Counted from the stretch's first letter, positions 45,681 to 58,260 are shown. The stretch is 64,000 bases of DNA from Gnetum montanum (GCA_015680685.1 MNCI01001903.1:296302-360301); one strand, 5' to 3'. The notes: generated by a model not told the origin, from the letters alone. Translations and numbers: made by a program.

Positions 45681-45749
45681 TCCACATCCCCTGATATATT
45701 TTGTAAAGGACTTGTTCCTCTTCCTATACTCGAGGACGAATTTTCATTC

Positions 45750-45762
45750 AATCATGGGGGTA
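45750..45762 (+). other. Polypurine tract of element C
   Basis: CAATCATGGGGGTA lies directly before the 3' LTR, as in B and D. Confidence 0.75.
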
Positions 45763-46588
45763 TGATAAATCATGTTTTTTATACACTCCGATATCGAGGT
45801 GGCCACAATATCGAGTACATGATATTGCAGCCTAAGATGCGATATCATAGGGTTACTCTTGGGTCTATAAATACAGCGCTCGGGTGCATGATTAGGAGTA
45901 GTTTTTGGTAGTCAAGTAGTGAAACTCTTGTAGTTTGTTCATTTGAGAGTTAGAATATTTTCCAAGTGCCCGCAACAGGAGTTCTAAGTGTGAATGGATT
46001 TTTATTCAAGCATTGATGTACCTGAGCACACCACTATGTTGGCAATAAAGACAAACTCTTTGATTCATTCCTTGCAGCACTTGAGACTTTCTTTCTTATG
46101 CATTTATATTTCATGAAATTTACATAAACAATATTTATGCAGTAATTACTTTTGATTAATCAAGCAACTCATTAAGATACACAAGCACGACCCCTTCGAA
46201 CATATGTGTGACACTTGGTAGCTCAAAAATGACTAGTGTTTGATAGCTCAATAGTGTTTGCACAAAGTTCAGGATGTGCTCGGGAAGTGGGAACAATTAC
46301 TTGTGTTAAGCTCAATTAGACCATAATTTACTTAGCATTTAATCACTCTTACTTTTATTCTTGTTCTAGGTGAGTAAATTGATAAAACATAAAATAATAA
46401 AAATCTTACGTCTTAGTCACACTTAACCATACAATTGCATTCCACAAGTGGGACTAGGAAGACAACAAATGGACAACACGCACACACTATTTAGCTCTAG
46501 CATACTTAGTAATTATAGTCTATGAAATTTGACCGAAGAAAACCTATGATTCATATGGTTGGGCATAGGGGTACCTTGCCTCTCATCA
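45763..46588 (+). repeat. 3' LTR of element C
   Basis: 826 bp, TGATAA...CTCATCA. U3 has CGATATCGAGG and GATATTGCAG modules, TATAAATA at 45866-45873, and a CAATAAAG signal near 46040. Retains slightly more CpG in U3 than the 5' copy. Confidence 0.93.
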
Positions 46589-46620
46589 CCCTCCTTCTAG
46601 TGTAAGAAAACTGTTGAATT

Positions 46621-47866
46621 TGAAAAACTTGATTGGTAGAATGGAAATCAAAATATCCTTGGTGCTAGAATAGTTTTAGTCTAAGATCCCAATGGCCTCC
46701 GAAAATGGAATCCAAGGCACCCTGGATGGTCTAACTGATAATCCAAGGACTTATGAAGGCATCAAGTGACCACATAAACATAGACAAAAATGAAGACATA
46801 ATGTAAACAAAAATAGAAACATAAGTGGAAATGGATTTGCAAATCTAGAATGGAAAATGTCACAAAAATGAAAATGTGAAATTAGATCTGCACAATAATG
46901 AACTACTACGTTATTGAAATGGAAAATAAAGTTGGAGGTTCAAGAACTATAGATTTTGTGCTAAACACACAAGAAGTTGCTTGAAGGAGTTCGAAGTTCA
47001 TTGAAACCTGTTGTTTGCACTTGGAACTCCACGATCCAGATGCTTCCTAGCTCTAGTTTCCAGCAACTCCACATTGGTTTACAATAGGATTAGTAATTTG
47101 TGGTTATGGGCTTCTATTCCACATTTAGTGCAATGGTACCATGTGGAAGTCATTGTGCCCAATGTAGCTACTAGGTTCTACTACTAAAAGGGTTGCAAGG
47201 TTGTACGGGCTCTTAGTTGCAAAATGCCGTTTAGGCTATGAAAAATGATCAAACATTGGAAACCAAAATAAAGTGTCTATGTTGGATTTTTATAGGGTTG
47301 GAATTACACATCACTATCATGATTACTGATAGATTGATGTTAATTTTCAAGTGGTAATAGTTACACCTTTCAGTGTAGTTGCCATTTATAGTAAGTCTAG
47401 AATACATTGCAGCCACCAAAGCTCATCCATTTACTATAAATAGTAAACAGACTTTTGTAACTACATTAACACCATCCCAACTAAGCTAGCCTTGGTAGAC
47501 TACGTTGAAGTTATTGGAAAATGTTGGAAATCATGGAAAATGTTGAAGATGTTGGAAAATATGGAAAATATTGACAATTGCAGAAACTGCTAGAAACTAT
47601 GGAAAATGTTGGAAACCATGGGAAATGTGGAGACCATGGAAAATGTTGTCTATGCTAGCTATGCTGTAACTGCTAAAGAATTGAGGTGACTATGTTGGCC
47701 ATTGCTAGAAAAATGAAAATGGAAATGGAAATAGAAAATGTCACCAATTCCAAAATGGAAAATTCTATTAGTTCCAACACTGCATCTACGTTGGGTTTTG
47801 TGGTGACTATGCTAGCTTGGAAATGGAAAATCCCATCTATTCCATCTACACTTGGGGGTAGATGGT
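46621..47866. repeat. Dispersed repeat R2 (paired with R1 at 11606)
   Basis: Second copy of the 1.26-kb repeat. Shares the TTTACTATAAATAGTAA palindrome (TATAAATA 47435-47442), GGAAAATGTTGGAAA runs and the end block TCCATCTACACTTGGGGG. It starts about 30 bp after the end of element C, in DNA that was contiguous with 36584 before that insertion. Confidence 0.65.
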
Positions 47867-49199
47867 TTCAATGTAGTTGTGGCTATACCCCTACAAAAAA
47901 ACCCATGAAAATGCTAATTTTGGTGATTCACAAGGCATTTTTAACCTTTCCAAGCCCAAATATGAACATGAGATGCCTTTTTCTACTTGGGAAGTAAGAC
48001 AATAACAACTTTTAAGACATCTTTTAGTCCCAGAAGTCAAAGTATGCAACATTGTAGCTCATTGGACTACAAATCTTACATTTAAAATAAAATCTTACCT
48101 CAAGATGGAAAATAAAGTTTATAATTTGCAACATGATATTTTGGTAATGTTTTAGGTACAAGGTGTCTAAGGTGTTCTCTTTCAATATTTTCTATGAGTG
48201 TAGATGATCTAGACTCAATCATTTTTGCAAGCATGCCATGAAAGTTTTAATATTAGTCAAAGGATATACCAGTGCATATAAGTTCTTTTTCAAAGATGAG
48301 TATTTTGAGTCAAGAGTCCCCTTTGAGCTAAATTCATTTATGCTTCATGAGTTCCCAAGCCATGAAGAGGCATCACAGTTAGCAATGACACCTTAGACAT
48401 TTGAATCAACCACCAAGAAATCTAATAGTAATGAGGTATAGAGCATTACAATAACTTCCCATGAGCACAACCAAAAGAACATTCGGAAATTAGATGAGCA
48501 ATTGGAAGGATTTGATGACAATGCAAATGCAAGCTAGACAAAAAAAAAATACCACAATTGAAACAGGCATTCACAAATTTTTCAAAGAATATGCCCACAG
48601 ATAGAGAGTGTTCTTGAACTTGAAAAATATGTTAAGCAGATTGAGTCTAGGTTTTTGTTTTTATTAAATAAAATTGGTTTGGCAAGTAACAAAAGATTGT
48701 CAAGTTGGGATAGCCCTACTAAAAACTAATAACAAAAGCTTTCTACTCAAAAGTGCTATAGAAAACTATTTATAGAAGGTAGAGACAATCTAGATTTAAT
48801 GACTTGATTTTGAAAATCGATTTTATGATTATTAAGTGTAACAATGTAACATTTCTTATTTTTTATTTGCAAAATGTAATGAAGATAGCCAAGGTTACAA
48901 CCGAAACTCATCTCCCTCACATTCAAATTTGATGTAGTAGAATGCCTAGGTTGCATGAAGGAAGGAAGTTTATAATGTTTGCTGCCTTTAGCCATAGTTG
49001 GAGTGCATAATTCTCTCTATATTAGTAGTAAAGAAAATTCTCTTTATGAGATTTTACAAATTTTGTCCCCAATCATGTTATCTCATATGGTAGCCTTGTG
49101 TTTTTTTATTGTATCTTCTTGAACATTTGAATAGTAATTATAATAGCCAAAATGATTTAAAGAAGTTTTGATCTACTCATGTGTCCCAATCTACACATA
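47867..49199. other. Unassigned interval
   Basis: AT-rich. Some protein-like text with many stops on the plus strand (48180-48560) but no family recognised. Confidence 0.3.
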
Positions 49200-50300
49200 T
49201 TTGGTCCTACCTACACTATTCCATTTGTTCATATCAAGTTACCATTATCCTGAGATGCCATGCAGCTCACAGGATAATCTAACCGTGAAATCTTTGCGAT
49301 CTGCATGTCTGCAGTTAATTCCTCAACTTCTGCGCATCACACATTATTCGTATACTAAGACTGGGATCTACTGGGATCTACTGCGATCCACATCTTATGT
49401 TAGTCAATATTTTGCTTGTGTTAGTTTAACCAAAAATAGAAACTCGGTCTTGACAGTGCAAGCTCTTTTCGCTAGCATGTTCGCACCGAATTGCAGTTTG
49501 TAGTAATTCATGAGATCCGTAGAACAAATTGGTTTTGCAAGTGGCACGTCATTCACATTCTAATAGTGCGATCTCCTATGATTCGCATCTTATGTCGAGT
49601 CTTAGTATAACCAGAAACAGTATTAACAGTGTGAGCCCTTGCCACTGGCATTTTTGCACAGAATTATAGTTCACATTATATCATGCTATATGCACTACGA
49701 ACTAGAAATTGCGACTCGCAGAGTGCTCGCATTTTAAGCCTGCAATCGCTTGCGATTCGCATAGTTTTTTGACTCGTAGATTAACTAGAAACAGAAACCT
49801 GAACTTGACAGTGTGAGCCCTTGCCACTCGCATTTTAACGTGGAACTATGAGTCGCATAATTAACTGTGTCCCACAATTAATGCTGTAAACTACGAGTTG
49901 AATGCAAACCGTAGCAGGTCGCATTGCGTGAAAATATCAAAAAATAAAAACATGGTTGTTTCAAAGGAAATGACACATTCCAACTGTGCAACAAACCGCA
50001 GCAAAGAAGAGCACACTGAGAACGACAGGGCTGTTACAGCCAGTAGCAAGAGACAGTAAGATTCAAAGGCGGTAACGGCAATGACAAGCAGGGTATGTAC
50101 ATTTGTGCCCTTCTTTGGCACTGTTGTTCTTGTTTTGGCGTGATAGGATTTTCTGCGATGGATTGCATAGAAAAATTTTGATTTTTCGAATTTCGATCTC
50201 TTCCGTTTCTGCAACTTGTCGACTGTTTTAGTTCTGGAACTCACTATCACAATGGCATGAAGTGTGTCATGAGGTTATTAAGCTGGAATATGATGGGCCT
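49200..50300. repeat. Block rich in GCGA / GAGTCGC-type motifs, left
   Basis: Motifs such as TTGCGACTCGCAG, TGCGATTCGCAT and GAGTCGCAT recur in both orientations at 49290-49940. Similar blocks lie at 53700-54560 and 57780-58260. Such motif crowding is typical of subterminal regions of DNA transposons, but matching terminal inverted repeats were not found. Confidence 0.45.
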
Positions 50301-50552
50301 GCACCCTTGTCAACATTCCGCCGTTAAGCATTCTTGGTCTTTTAATCGAATTGATATATTTTACCTGCGGAAAGCCAAAGCAGACGAAACAGAAATCTAG
50401 AATTTCAGGGTAATTTCCTCGCATAACTTCACCATGATTTAGTAGTGGATCTCATAGAAAAATGATTTAACATCAATTAGCAAAGATATTTTTCTAAAGA
50501 TATGGAATTTTTGAAGTTTATTTTAGTAGGCACCGAATTATACTAGTTTGAA

Positions 50553-50621
50553 TGTAGGCATAGTTATGCTTTTGTTCATTTACTAATTTTTTTGTGAGCG
50601 TTAAACATATGATATGATACA
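50553..50621. repeat. Direct repeat pair, copy 1 (about 69 bp)
   Basis: TGTAGGCATAGTTATGC... to GATATGATACA; near-identical second copy at 51556-51625, about 1 kb away in the same orientation. Confidence 0.75.
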
Positions 50622-50770
50622 ATTTAGTTATTTTCCTTGAAGTTGTTCTCTTATTTTCTATTAATTTATGTCATTGCCATTTGCTTATTTATATTTCTCC
50701 TATAGAGCCTGGGTTTTTCTAGTTGAGGTTGTTCCAAGACTTTTAATTCATTAAGTAGGGATATTTCAAG

Positions 50771-50900
50771 ATGGCAAGTGGTACTAAGTACACTGAAGAA
50801 ATAGAAAAGTTCAATGGCAATAGCTACAATCTTTGGAAGCATGCATCATTGGAATTAAGCCAAAGAACATGAAAACTAAAGACTAGAATCAGTTAGATTC
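50771..50900 (+). pseudogene. Short Ty1/copia-like gag N-terminal fragment
   Basis: ATG at 50771 opens MASGTKYTEEIEKFNGNSY, then NLWKHASLEL. The KFNG-x-(N)-(Y/F)-x-LWK pattern is the usual start of copia-type gag. The frame stops within about 35 codons and nothing downstream continues the family. Confidence 0.5.
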
Positions 50901-51555
50901 ATACTTAAGCCTATCTTATGGTATGTCTTGAGTGGTCTTTTTGAGGTTTTTTTCTTTTTTAAGGAATTGGAGGTTGACCTTGCTGCTATTGTTCTAAGCT
51001 ATATGTGGCTCATTTTGGAAATGGTTGAAGCTTATTTCAACAATTGTCTCTCTTTGTTCTTCTTATAGGCATTGGGTTGCACCTTGTGCTTGTTGTTCTA
51101 ACCTAGTTCTTCAGGCTACTGGCTAGGCAAATATCTAACCTGATTCTAAATTATTTTTCTCTAAATTGATCCAATCCTAGAAGTGTGTATTCCAAACCTT
51201 TATTATATAGATTATCAATGATTGTTTGTTGTTTAGCTTGGACAAGTGAGGATCATATTGTAAGGCATGTGGGCTTGTTTGTGAGTTGTGAGTCATGCAT
51301 GGGATCTTTTAGGAGTCATGTATTTGATTTTTCTTGGCATAAATGAATTAGGCTAGTAAGTTTGCAATTTCTTTGTGTCATATGCACTTGGTGTTTCATG
51401 TTTTTATGCACTTGTATCATATGCACTTACTTAGTAAATTTTTTTAAAAATTATGAAAAAAATTTTTATGTATGGTTAAGGTACTAGTAGATTCCTCGCA
51501 TATTTTACTAGAAGGATGCAAAGTTGCTCGTTTCTCTTGGAAAGCTAACTTTGAG

Positions 51556-51625
51556 TGTAGGCATAGTTATGCTTTTGTTCATTTACTAATTTTTTTGTGA
51601 GCATTAAACATATGATAATGATACA
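51556..51625. repeat. Direct repeat pair, copy 2
   Basis: Second copy of 50553-50621; differs by a G/A change in GTGAGC(G/A)TTAAAC and a small indel in GATAATGATACA. Confidence 0.75.
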
Positions 51626-51667
51626 TAAGCATACATTCCATTAGAGATTTATTGTTTTTTAACAATG

Positions 51668-51850
51668 TCCAAGGATCTACTGTGTTCTCACTAAGTTATG
51701 AAATAAAGGATTAAGGTAATGGCTAGGTTGATAACTTTGATATAATTCTTTTATATAATCAAGAATTTCTAAGAACCTAGTGTGTTCTCACTAAAGTTAT
51801 GCATTAAAGGGTTAAGGTAATGGCTAGGTTCATAGATTTGATAGATAATG
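51668..51850. repeat. Diverged tandem duplication, period about 98 bp
   Basis: CTGTGTTCTCACTAAG...GGTTAAGGTAATGGCTAGGTT occurs twice, near 51680 and 51780, with similar spacing of blocks. Confidence 0.65.
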
Positions 51851-52140
51851 CTTTTCTAGATGATTTCTAGGTTTTAAAATTTTTAATGCTATGTATTTTC
51901 TCTTCACAAAGAGGTAGTTCATAGGCAAACAATTGAAGAAAGTTCACCAGACTGCAAGGATATGAGGAAAGGAGCCAAACACAAGGTCAATAGCAGCTTG
52001 GCTCCCAAGCTATTACACAAGATGCTCAAAGAGAGCAAGACAACTATTGTTGGGCTTAGGAGTAGCAAGCACGAGAGGAACATCAACATTGAAAGGCTTA
52101 ATTCAGATTAGTCCCAATATGAGGTTCTAAGGACTTTAGT

Positions 52141-53360
52141 ACATTGATGCAGCTAGTATGGCTAGACATGCATTCCAAGTTGATTCAACATTGCCTTGAC
52201 TTCATCATGAGTGGTGGGACTAAACATTATGAAGAAGAAGCACAGTGCTTTTATGTGTCACATGTTCAAGGTGCAGCATCATCTATGGTTGTTCCCATAG
52301 GTGATTCTGGGTTTTCATTGACAGAGAAGATCCTAGGGGATGTACTAGAAATGGTCATTAGTACATGTAGGAAATTTTTCACTACTGCATCTTCAGATGA
52401 AAAAACACAGATGCTTGCCATGGTTCTTGAGGTGGAGTTAGATGAGATTGGTTGGCCTTACAAGAACTTCACACCTGAATAAAAAGTTATTACGAGGGTT
52501 ATTCACACCAATGTCCTTCCTATCACTCATCACACACATGTGATGTCTTTTTGCATTGATGATCCTACTTGATTTGGCAAGAGACTACTCACTTAACTAC
52601 CCACACATTTTACTTAGGAGGAAACAAATTCTTACTAGGGATGCATCAACAATTCCATTTCCATCAATCGCATTTTCTCTTTTTAGGTGTTGGAACATTC
52701 CACCTCTCGATCATGATGCAAAGGAGGTACAGGTGTTTAGTGAGGACTAGTTGCCTCAATTTGGATGTGTGTTTTATACTCAAAAAGTCCTTAAGACTTG
52801 TTTTTAATGATTTGATATGGCTCCTTGATCCTCGAGTACCAGAGGATGATGGCAAGGCTAGATGGGATGAGTACTATGGTGAAGGTGATTAACCTTGTGC
52901 TATCTATGTTCATCCACTATGACAACAGCAATTTGGAGATAGGGCTACCATTTTTCAATACTTGGAGGCAATGGAGGCTAGGATAACAACACACATAGAT
53001 GGTCTTTCTATGAGCATTGATGCATTCGAGTCTCAGATGCATCAACATTTTGGTCACTTGGAAAGGAGACAAACTCATCTTGTCATCAACTATGAAATAA
53101 TAGCTAAATATACATTTCAGTAGTTAAGGCTATTATGTAGAGACATTGGTTCATGGGAGCTGGTGGATGACATTCCTAATCCTAAGTTGATGAGCATGGT
53201 TGCACAGAAGCCCATAGCAAAGGCAGTACGATCTAATATGGCTCAAACAGTAGACAAGCCTAATGAGCAAGTTGGTGACACAGTGATTGAGGACGATTTC
53301 ATTGACATTGGAGCTACAAAAGTAATTGAGGAAGATACCCATGTGGAGGGCACTAAATAG
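52141..53360 (+). pseudogene. Unrecognised decayed gene with transposon-protein-like text
   Basis: First part (52144-52482) is open for 112 codons and reads FIMSGGTKHYEEEAQCFYVSH, then GFSLTEKILGDVL and DEIGWPYKNFTPE. After a stop, KVITRVIHTNVLPITHHTH (52485-52540) follows in the same frame; an (V/I)-(I/H)-x-NVLP-(I/R) arrangement is common in plant transposon-encoded proteins. The last open part (53163-53360) is acidic, with VIEDDFIDIGATKVIEED. Assignment is a weak inference. Confidence 0.35.
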
Positions 53361-53699
53361 AGTCATTGTTAACTCTTTTATTATTATTTTTAAAATCATG
53401 TACATTTCTATGGTTGTTGACACAATCGATAGAGTCTTTCTTGACTCTTTACCATGCATTTTTGTCATTTGGTGCATCATTTCTGTATAGAACAAGTTGG
53501 TACATGGTAATTAATGTTAAAGATTTTAGCCATTTCTACATTACCTAATATTTGTTTTTTCTAATTGGAATTATTTTAAAGATGTCATAAATAATGAAAT
53601 TAGTTTATCATAACTAAGTAAAAGGTTGTCTATGTTACTCATTTCTAAATTTGGGAGAACAATTTAAAATCCAAGTTGATAATATGTGGTGTCTACAAT

Positions 53700-54560
53700 T
53701 ATTAAACATTGATTTTAAACAGACTACGAGAACATGCGACTCGCATAACCTTGTAGTGTGGATTTCTCTAATGTCATGCGAGTCATAGCTTCTTGCAACT
53801 CAAGATCTGCAATAATGCAACTCGCAAGGTACTTGCACTGTGTTAATTCACTAAGAATGCATCAGAATCTGGCGGACCACAAATACTCGCATTGTTAAAA
53901 ACCCATTTCTATTTGTAAATGCAACTATATGTGTAACACAATCAATTGCACTGTGAACTATGACTCAATATTTTCAATTTTAAACAATGATACCATGCAC
54001 ATCACATCTAGTTGCACTGTCAAAATGGACTTGCTATTTTGGATTGCAATAGCACACATGACGCATAACATTGCAATATGTGTACATTCAAATAGTCAAT
54101 CGACCATTCTGTGCCTCACATCACCTCACATTGGTAAAAAGTGAATTTTTCTTTTTTTTGCAAAATGTGATGACATGCAAATCACATTTATGTACCACCA
54201 CAACAATGATCTACAAGTCGCAAGACCTCGTATTGAAATAATTTAACACTACATGTACATGCAAGTAACACTGGTTTTGTAGTCCATCACATTTTGGTGA
54301 CTCATAGAACATCGCACCCTTTATTTGGCAAGTTGCAATGACATGCAGGTTGCATTGATGTAGCAGTTCTCAATTACTATTTTGGTTGCAAGCTACAACC
54401 ATTCACACTGATTCATAGCCAAACGACATACACATTTGTAACATACTGCAAGAGACTACTAATCACATATAGTAACATGTTCATCATTGCCAATGGATTG
54501 TGATACTCATGGACTCGCAGTTTATCATTAAGGATTATATGATAGAGTATAAAATTGATC
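53700..54560. repeat. Block rich in GCGA / GAGTCGC-type motifs, middle
   Basis: Contains TGCGACTCGCATAACC, TGCGAGTCATAGC and AACTCGCAAGG. Its entry sequence (GGGAGAACAATTTAAAATCCAA then ACGAGAACATGCGACTCGCAT) is a diverged direct copy of the entry to the right block at 57758-57830, so both share one origin. Confidence 0.5.
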
Positions 54561-54959
54561 AACACTTTAAAATTCATTAACTTACACAAAGGAGCCTATG
54601 AAATGCATATTTTGTATAGATATTGTGAAAACTTTTTTATTTGATGGAAATGATATTTTGAATACATGTTGAACCTTAAATATTATACATTGCATTTTTA
54701 AGATTTCAAAAACTAATAATCACATTATGAAACAAATAAACACCATATATATTTCTAATCGAAAACCTTGAAATAATTACATAGTTGTCCCATGTACAAA
54801 AAATTTTCCTTTCATTAAAGATGGCATGTAAGCATTTACATCATTGCATTTTTTTTTACATTAGAAACTGGAAATGGACCATTCTTACTAAAATCCTCAC
54901 TTACAAGATGCTGCACACATATTATTTTTTCATGGTTGCTCAAGAACTAGACAACTAAG
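54561..54959. other. Unassigned interval
   Basis: AT-rich; nothing recognised before the C-terminal end of the ULP1-like gene. Confidence 0.3.
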
Positions 54960-57240
54960 AATTTCCTATATCGTGGTATTTCAATATACAGAAACAAACT
55001 CATTGCCGAAATTTACATCTTTTCCAAATACTAAATGATGCATGAAAATTATTGTATACATGCCACAGTTATATTCATTTTCTTGAGCAGGAATACCTTG
55101 CATAGCCATTGTAATCCATTTCAAAGGTAACTTCACCTCAGTTGTGCTCTCACCCATTTAAAAATCACCTTTCAATAAAAATTCAACAAACCTTGGCATT
55201 AACTTTTGAATAGCAGCTACATATTGAGAATAAGATAAGCAATCATATACACACATTTTTTTTGTAGATGTGTCTACAACCACAAGCACCCAATGCCCAC
55301 CAATATTGAATGGGGTGCAAAATAGTGGCTGTCCTGATTCAAGAAATTCTTCCCAATAAATTTTTTTAACCTCTTTAATAAAGTCCTTCTCTACCACGAA
55401 CACATCAAGCTCTTCTTCAACTAATGTATCACTTTCAACATTGATGACATGTCTTTTTATAGGTTTCTTTGCTTTATGTGTCAACGGGTTCTTTTGGCTT
55501 TGTTTCATATGACTCTCAAGGGAATTTACAAATTCTTGAAACATAGTATTAAATACAAAATATTTTATTGAAGCTTGACAATCAACAATAAATTTATGAA
55601 GTTGCTTAAGGCACATGACATACACATCGATGACATCATCATCAAGCCATTGTTTCCACCCAAGTTGGTATATAGACCTGAAATACAATCCTAAGGCAAT
55701 GACTCGGGGAAATAGTGACATAACAAGTACTTCACTCTCTAAATTTCCTATGCTAAGGAACTGCATCACTCTATCAATTGTTGCACATGATTAATGAATC
55801 AAGGTGATGAAGTCTGTAGGCTTCACTATCTTAAACTGTACTAGAAGGTTGATCAACGAGGGTGTTGAAGTCTACATCAGCTACAAATGGACATTCATAC
55901 AATGGTAGTCAACAAACATAAAGAAGTGATCCAAAATGGTCTACATACATGTTCCTTTATTTGGATGATCTTGTTTAGATACTTTTTTGTTGTCTCCTTC
56001 AACTGAATCAAATAATCTTCTAGAAACTTTAATTGCTCGCATATTAGTCATTTCTATTCCATCACATGTACAATACAAGGACCATTAGAATTTTCAAAGA
56101 TATGAACAATGTATTAAAACTACAAGGTTTTATACCATGGCACAAACCTTTGATAGTGTTGACCGCATTGGCATTAATGTCTTTGCTATCATAAATGTTG
56201 ACTATAGCATTTTTTAATGAGATGATTTCTTTATTTAGTGTGAAAATTTGGTTGGCCATTTTTTTGTTCTAAGCAATCAACTTCTAGATACAACTATTTT
56301 CTTCAACTACATAATTCTTAATTTTGGCCTTTAATTGCATGTTTTCTTCTATCAAACGAGACCTGTTTGATTTTAGCTCCTCCACAACATTCCAAAGTAC
56401 TATATTGCTTTGACAATAATTATTTAATGTCTCATGCACATGTTGTAATGTATCCTCGATGGATTGAGAAGAGCATTTTTCATTTTAACAACCTTCATCA
56501 GACCTGGCTATCATGCTCTCTCATAAAATAGGAGGTCTCACCTTTCTTGGACACTGACGTACTCTTAAATATGCTTATAGGATCCAAATTGACTATTTTA
56601 TGAAGTTGGGTAGCAATACAATGAACATTTTTTTCAGCAATAATTTTGTCACTATAATCAGAAAGCCAAGGGACTCTTTCACATCATGTAGTTGCCATAA
56701 CCTTGCCCGCCTCTTCATCTCAGACATTATAGTTTTCAGGATATCACATGGACCACTTTCATTGTTATCCAATGCCCATATGAGTAAAATTGCATTATTA
56801 TAAATCTTTCCTTTTATTGCTTTCATTAGAAATAAAGATAACTGCATAAATTTGGAGAGCAACAATAGCTCTAGAAAATAAGTAGGATTATCATCTTTCA
56901 TATCAAATTTTTGAGCATACTGGATTAGATGATTCTCACTTTTCTTCCACCTTCAATCCTTGACAGCTACCTCTTTACCATACGAAACTTGTATAACATC
57001 TGCAATGTCATAGACATTGAAGGTGAAATTTTATCCTTGAAGAGTAGCCTGTAGAATACCTCCCACAATGGATACACTATTAGTCAACTATTCATAAAAG
57101 CTGTAAATAACATTCTTATCATAACTTTCATCCATTGTCATCCAATGATAAATTCCAATTTTCTTCAGTTTTTTAGAAAGGATAGACATTTCTGACAAGT
57201 CTAAAATTGTTTGCAGATTACATTCACACATAATGCCAAT
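54960..57240 (-). pseudogene. Decayed gene with plant-transposon domain, coiled coil and ULP1 (C48) protease
   Basis: Minus strand, three parts in order. Part 1 (57240-56593) stays in one frame with two or three stops and reads KLKKIGIYHW, VIYSFYE, LQATLQG and NFTFNVYDIADVIQVSYGKEV, an arrangement common to N-terminal domains of plant transposon proteins. Part 2 (56480-56060) is coiled-coil-like. Part 3 (55850-54970) is a ULP1-type cysteine protease: WLDDDVIDVYV, GGHWVLVVVD with catalytic His, VYDCLS with Asp, GIPAQENEYNCGMY with the Gln and catalytic Cys (Cys codon 55065-55067). One stop at 55158-55160 splits part 3. Such proteases remove SUMO-type tags; ULP1 domains are known in certain Mutator-like elements. 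Confidence 0.7.
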
Positions 57241-57779
57241 AGTTGCAATTCATGCAAATAAATAAAATGTTACTGTAAGCTACTTCAAATTAAGACATTT
57301 ATAATATCAATTTTAAGATCATTTCATATAAAGAACAAAAAGTACTCATGTGGAAGATCCATTTTGCTAATCCCCATTATTTTTATAAGTTCCATATTTA
57401 TACATTACTTCAACAATATCCCCCAATTACAAAGAAAATGTAAACAGAATAATAGCCTTCCCTAATAATCCTGCAATGAAATTAATATAAATGGAGAATG
57501 ATCTTAGCATTAATAATATTTACAAATGCATCACAATTATTTAAAAATTAAGCAATGATACCATAAATAATATTAATGGGGAATTATCTTAATATTGGTA
57601 ATATTTACTAATGTATCATAATATATTATAGATGATGTATTGCCACAATAACAAAATGAACCTTCTCATATATTTTATAAAAAATAAAAAACATTCACAA
57701 GACAATCACTAAATCAAGAAGCGAGTGAGATAAGACCTATTCATATTCCTCATTGGTAAAGTTGGGAGCACAATTTGCA

Positions 57780-58260
57780 ATCCAATTTCATTCATTAACA
57801 ACTGCGAGAACCTGCGACTCACATGTCCTCACAGAATACCTTTCCCAAAACACCTACAAGATGTAGTAGTTCACAAGTAGTACTACACACAAACTATGAT
57901 GTCATGCACCTGCGACTCACATGTCCTCACAGAATACCTTTCCCAAAACACCTACAAGATGTAGTAGTTCACAAGTAGTACTACACACAAACTATGATGT
58001 CATGCATCACGTAGCTCATTACAGTATCTAACTTTCGTTCAAGATGCTATAGATAGACCATGCGACTCATAGCCCATCACACTCTAATTTTGTTTAAGGT
58101 TATAACTTCGATACATCTCTCTTCCTAAATTGCGATAACCCCACTACTTGCATTTTCTCACATAACACTTTAGGCCCTCATGTAGGCCTTCATGTAAGTT
58201 GTAGTGGATCACAACCTCTAAACTACACATAGATGCCATGCACTAATACTGGATTAAAAA
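57780..58260. repeat. Block rich in GCGA motifs, right
   Basis: Contains CTGCGAGAACCTGCGACTC, further GACTCACA/GACTCATAG half-motifs and a perfect 98-bp tandem duplication. Relates to the blocks at 49200 and 53700. Confidence 0.5.
57811..58006. repeat. Perfect 98-bp tandem duplication
   Basis: 57811-57908 and 57909-58006 are identical at all 98 positions by eye. It is the only perfect long repeat in an otherwise diverged neighbourhood, so it is either a recent duplication or an assembly artefact. Confidence 0.9.

Larger units (their letters stand above)
43777..45749 (+). other. 3' spacer of element C
   Basis: Holds two tandem hairpin copies (44428-44461, 44524-44547), the AACTCCTTGG / GGGGAGGACCCA block also present near 28600 in B, and the conserved CTCGAGGACGAA shortly before the polypurine tract. 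No confirmed coding region apart from the open frame listed separately at 45228. Confidence 0.65.
36585..46588 (+). mobile_element. Athila-like Ty3/gypsy element C, complete ends, inactive
   Basis: Plus-strand 10.0-kb element: LTRs 36585-37432 and 45763-46588, primer site 37434-37451, gag from 37641, protease, RT, RNase H, integrase to about 43775, 3' spacer, and polypurine tract 45750-45762. From about 39016 to 43728 all domains lie in frame 1, showing the ancestral gag-pol was one reading frame; stops are numerous. LTRs begin TGATAAATT rather than TGATGGG and differ widely from those of B in U3, so C is another subfamily. Confidence 0.93.

Noticed and set aside
49168-50250. Open frames of 111 and 119 codons as host genes
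   Set aside because: They lie in the motif-rich repeat block, show no domain, and run in opposite directions through the same kind of sequence.
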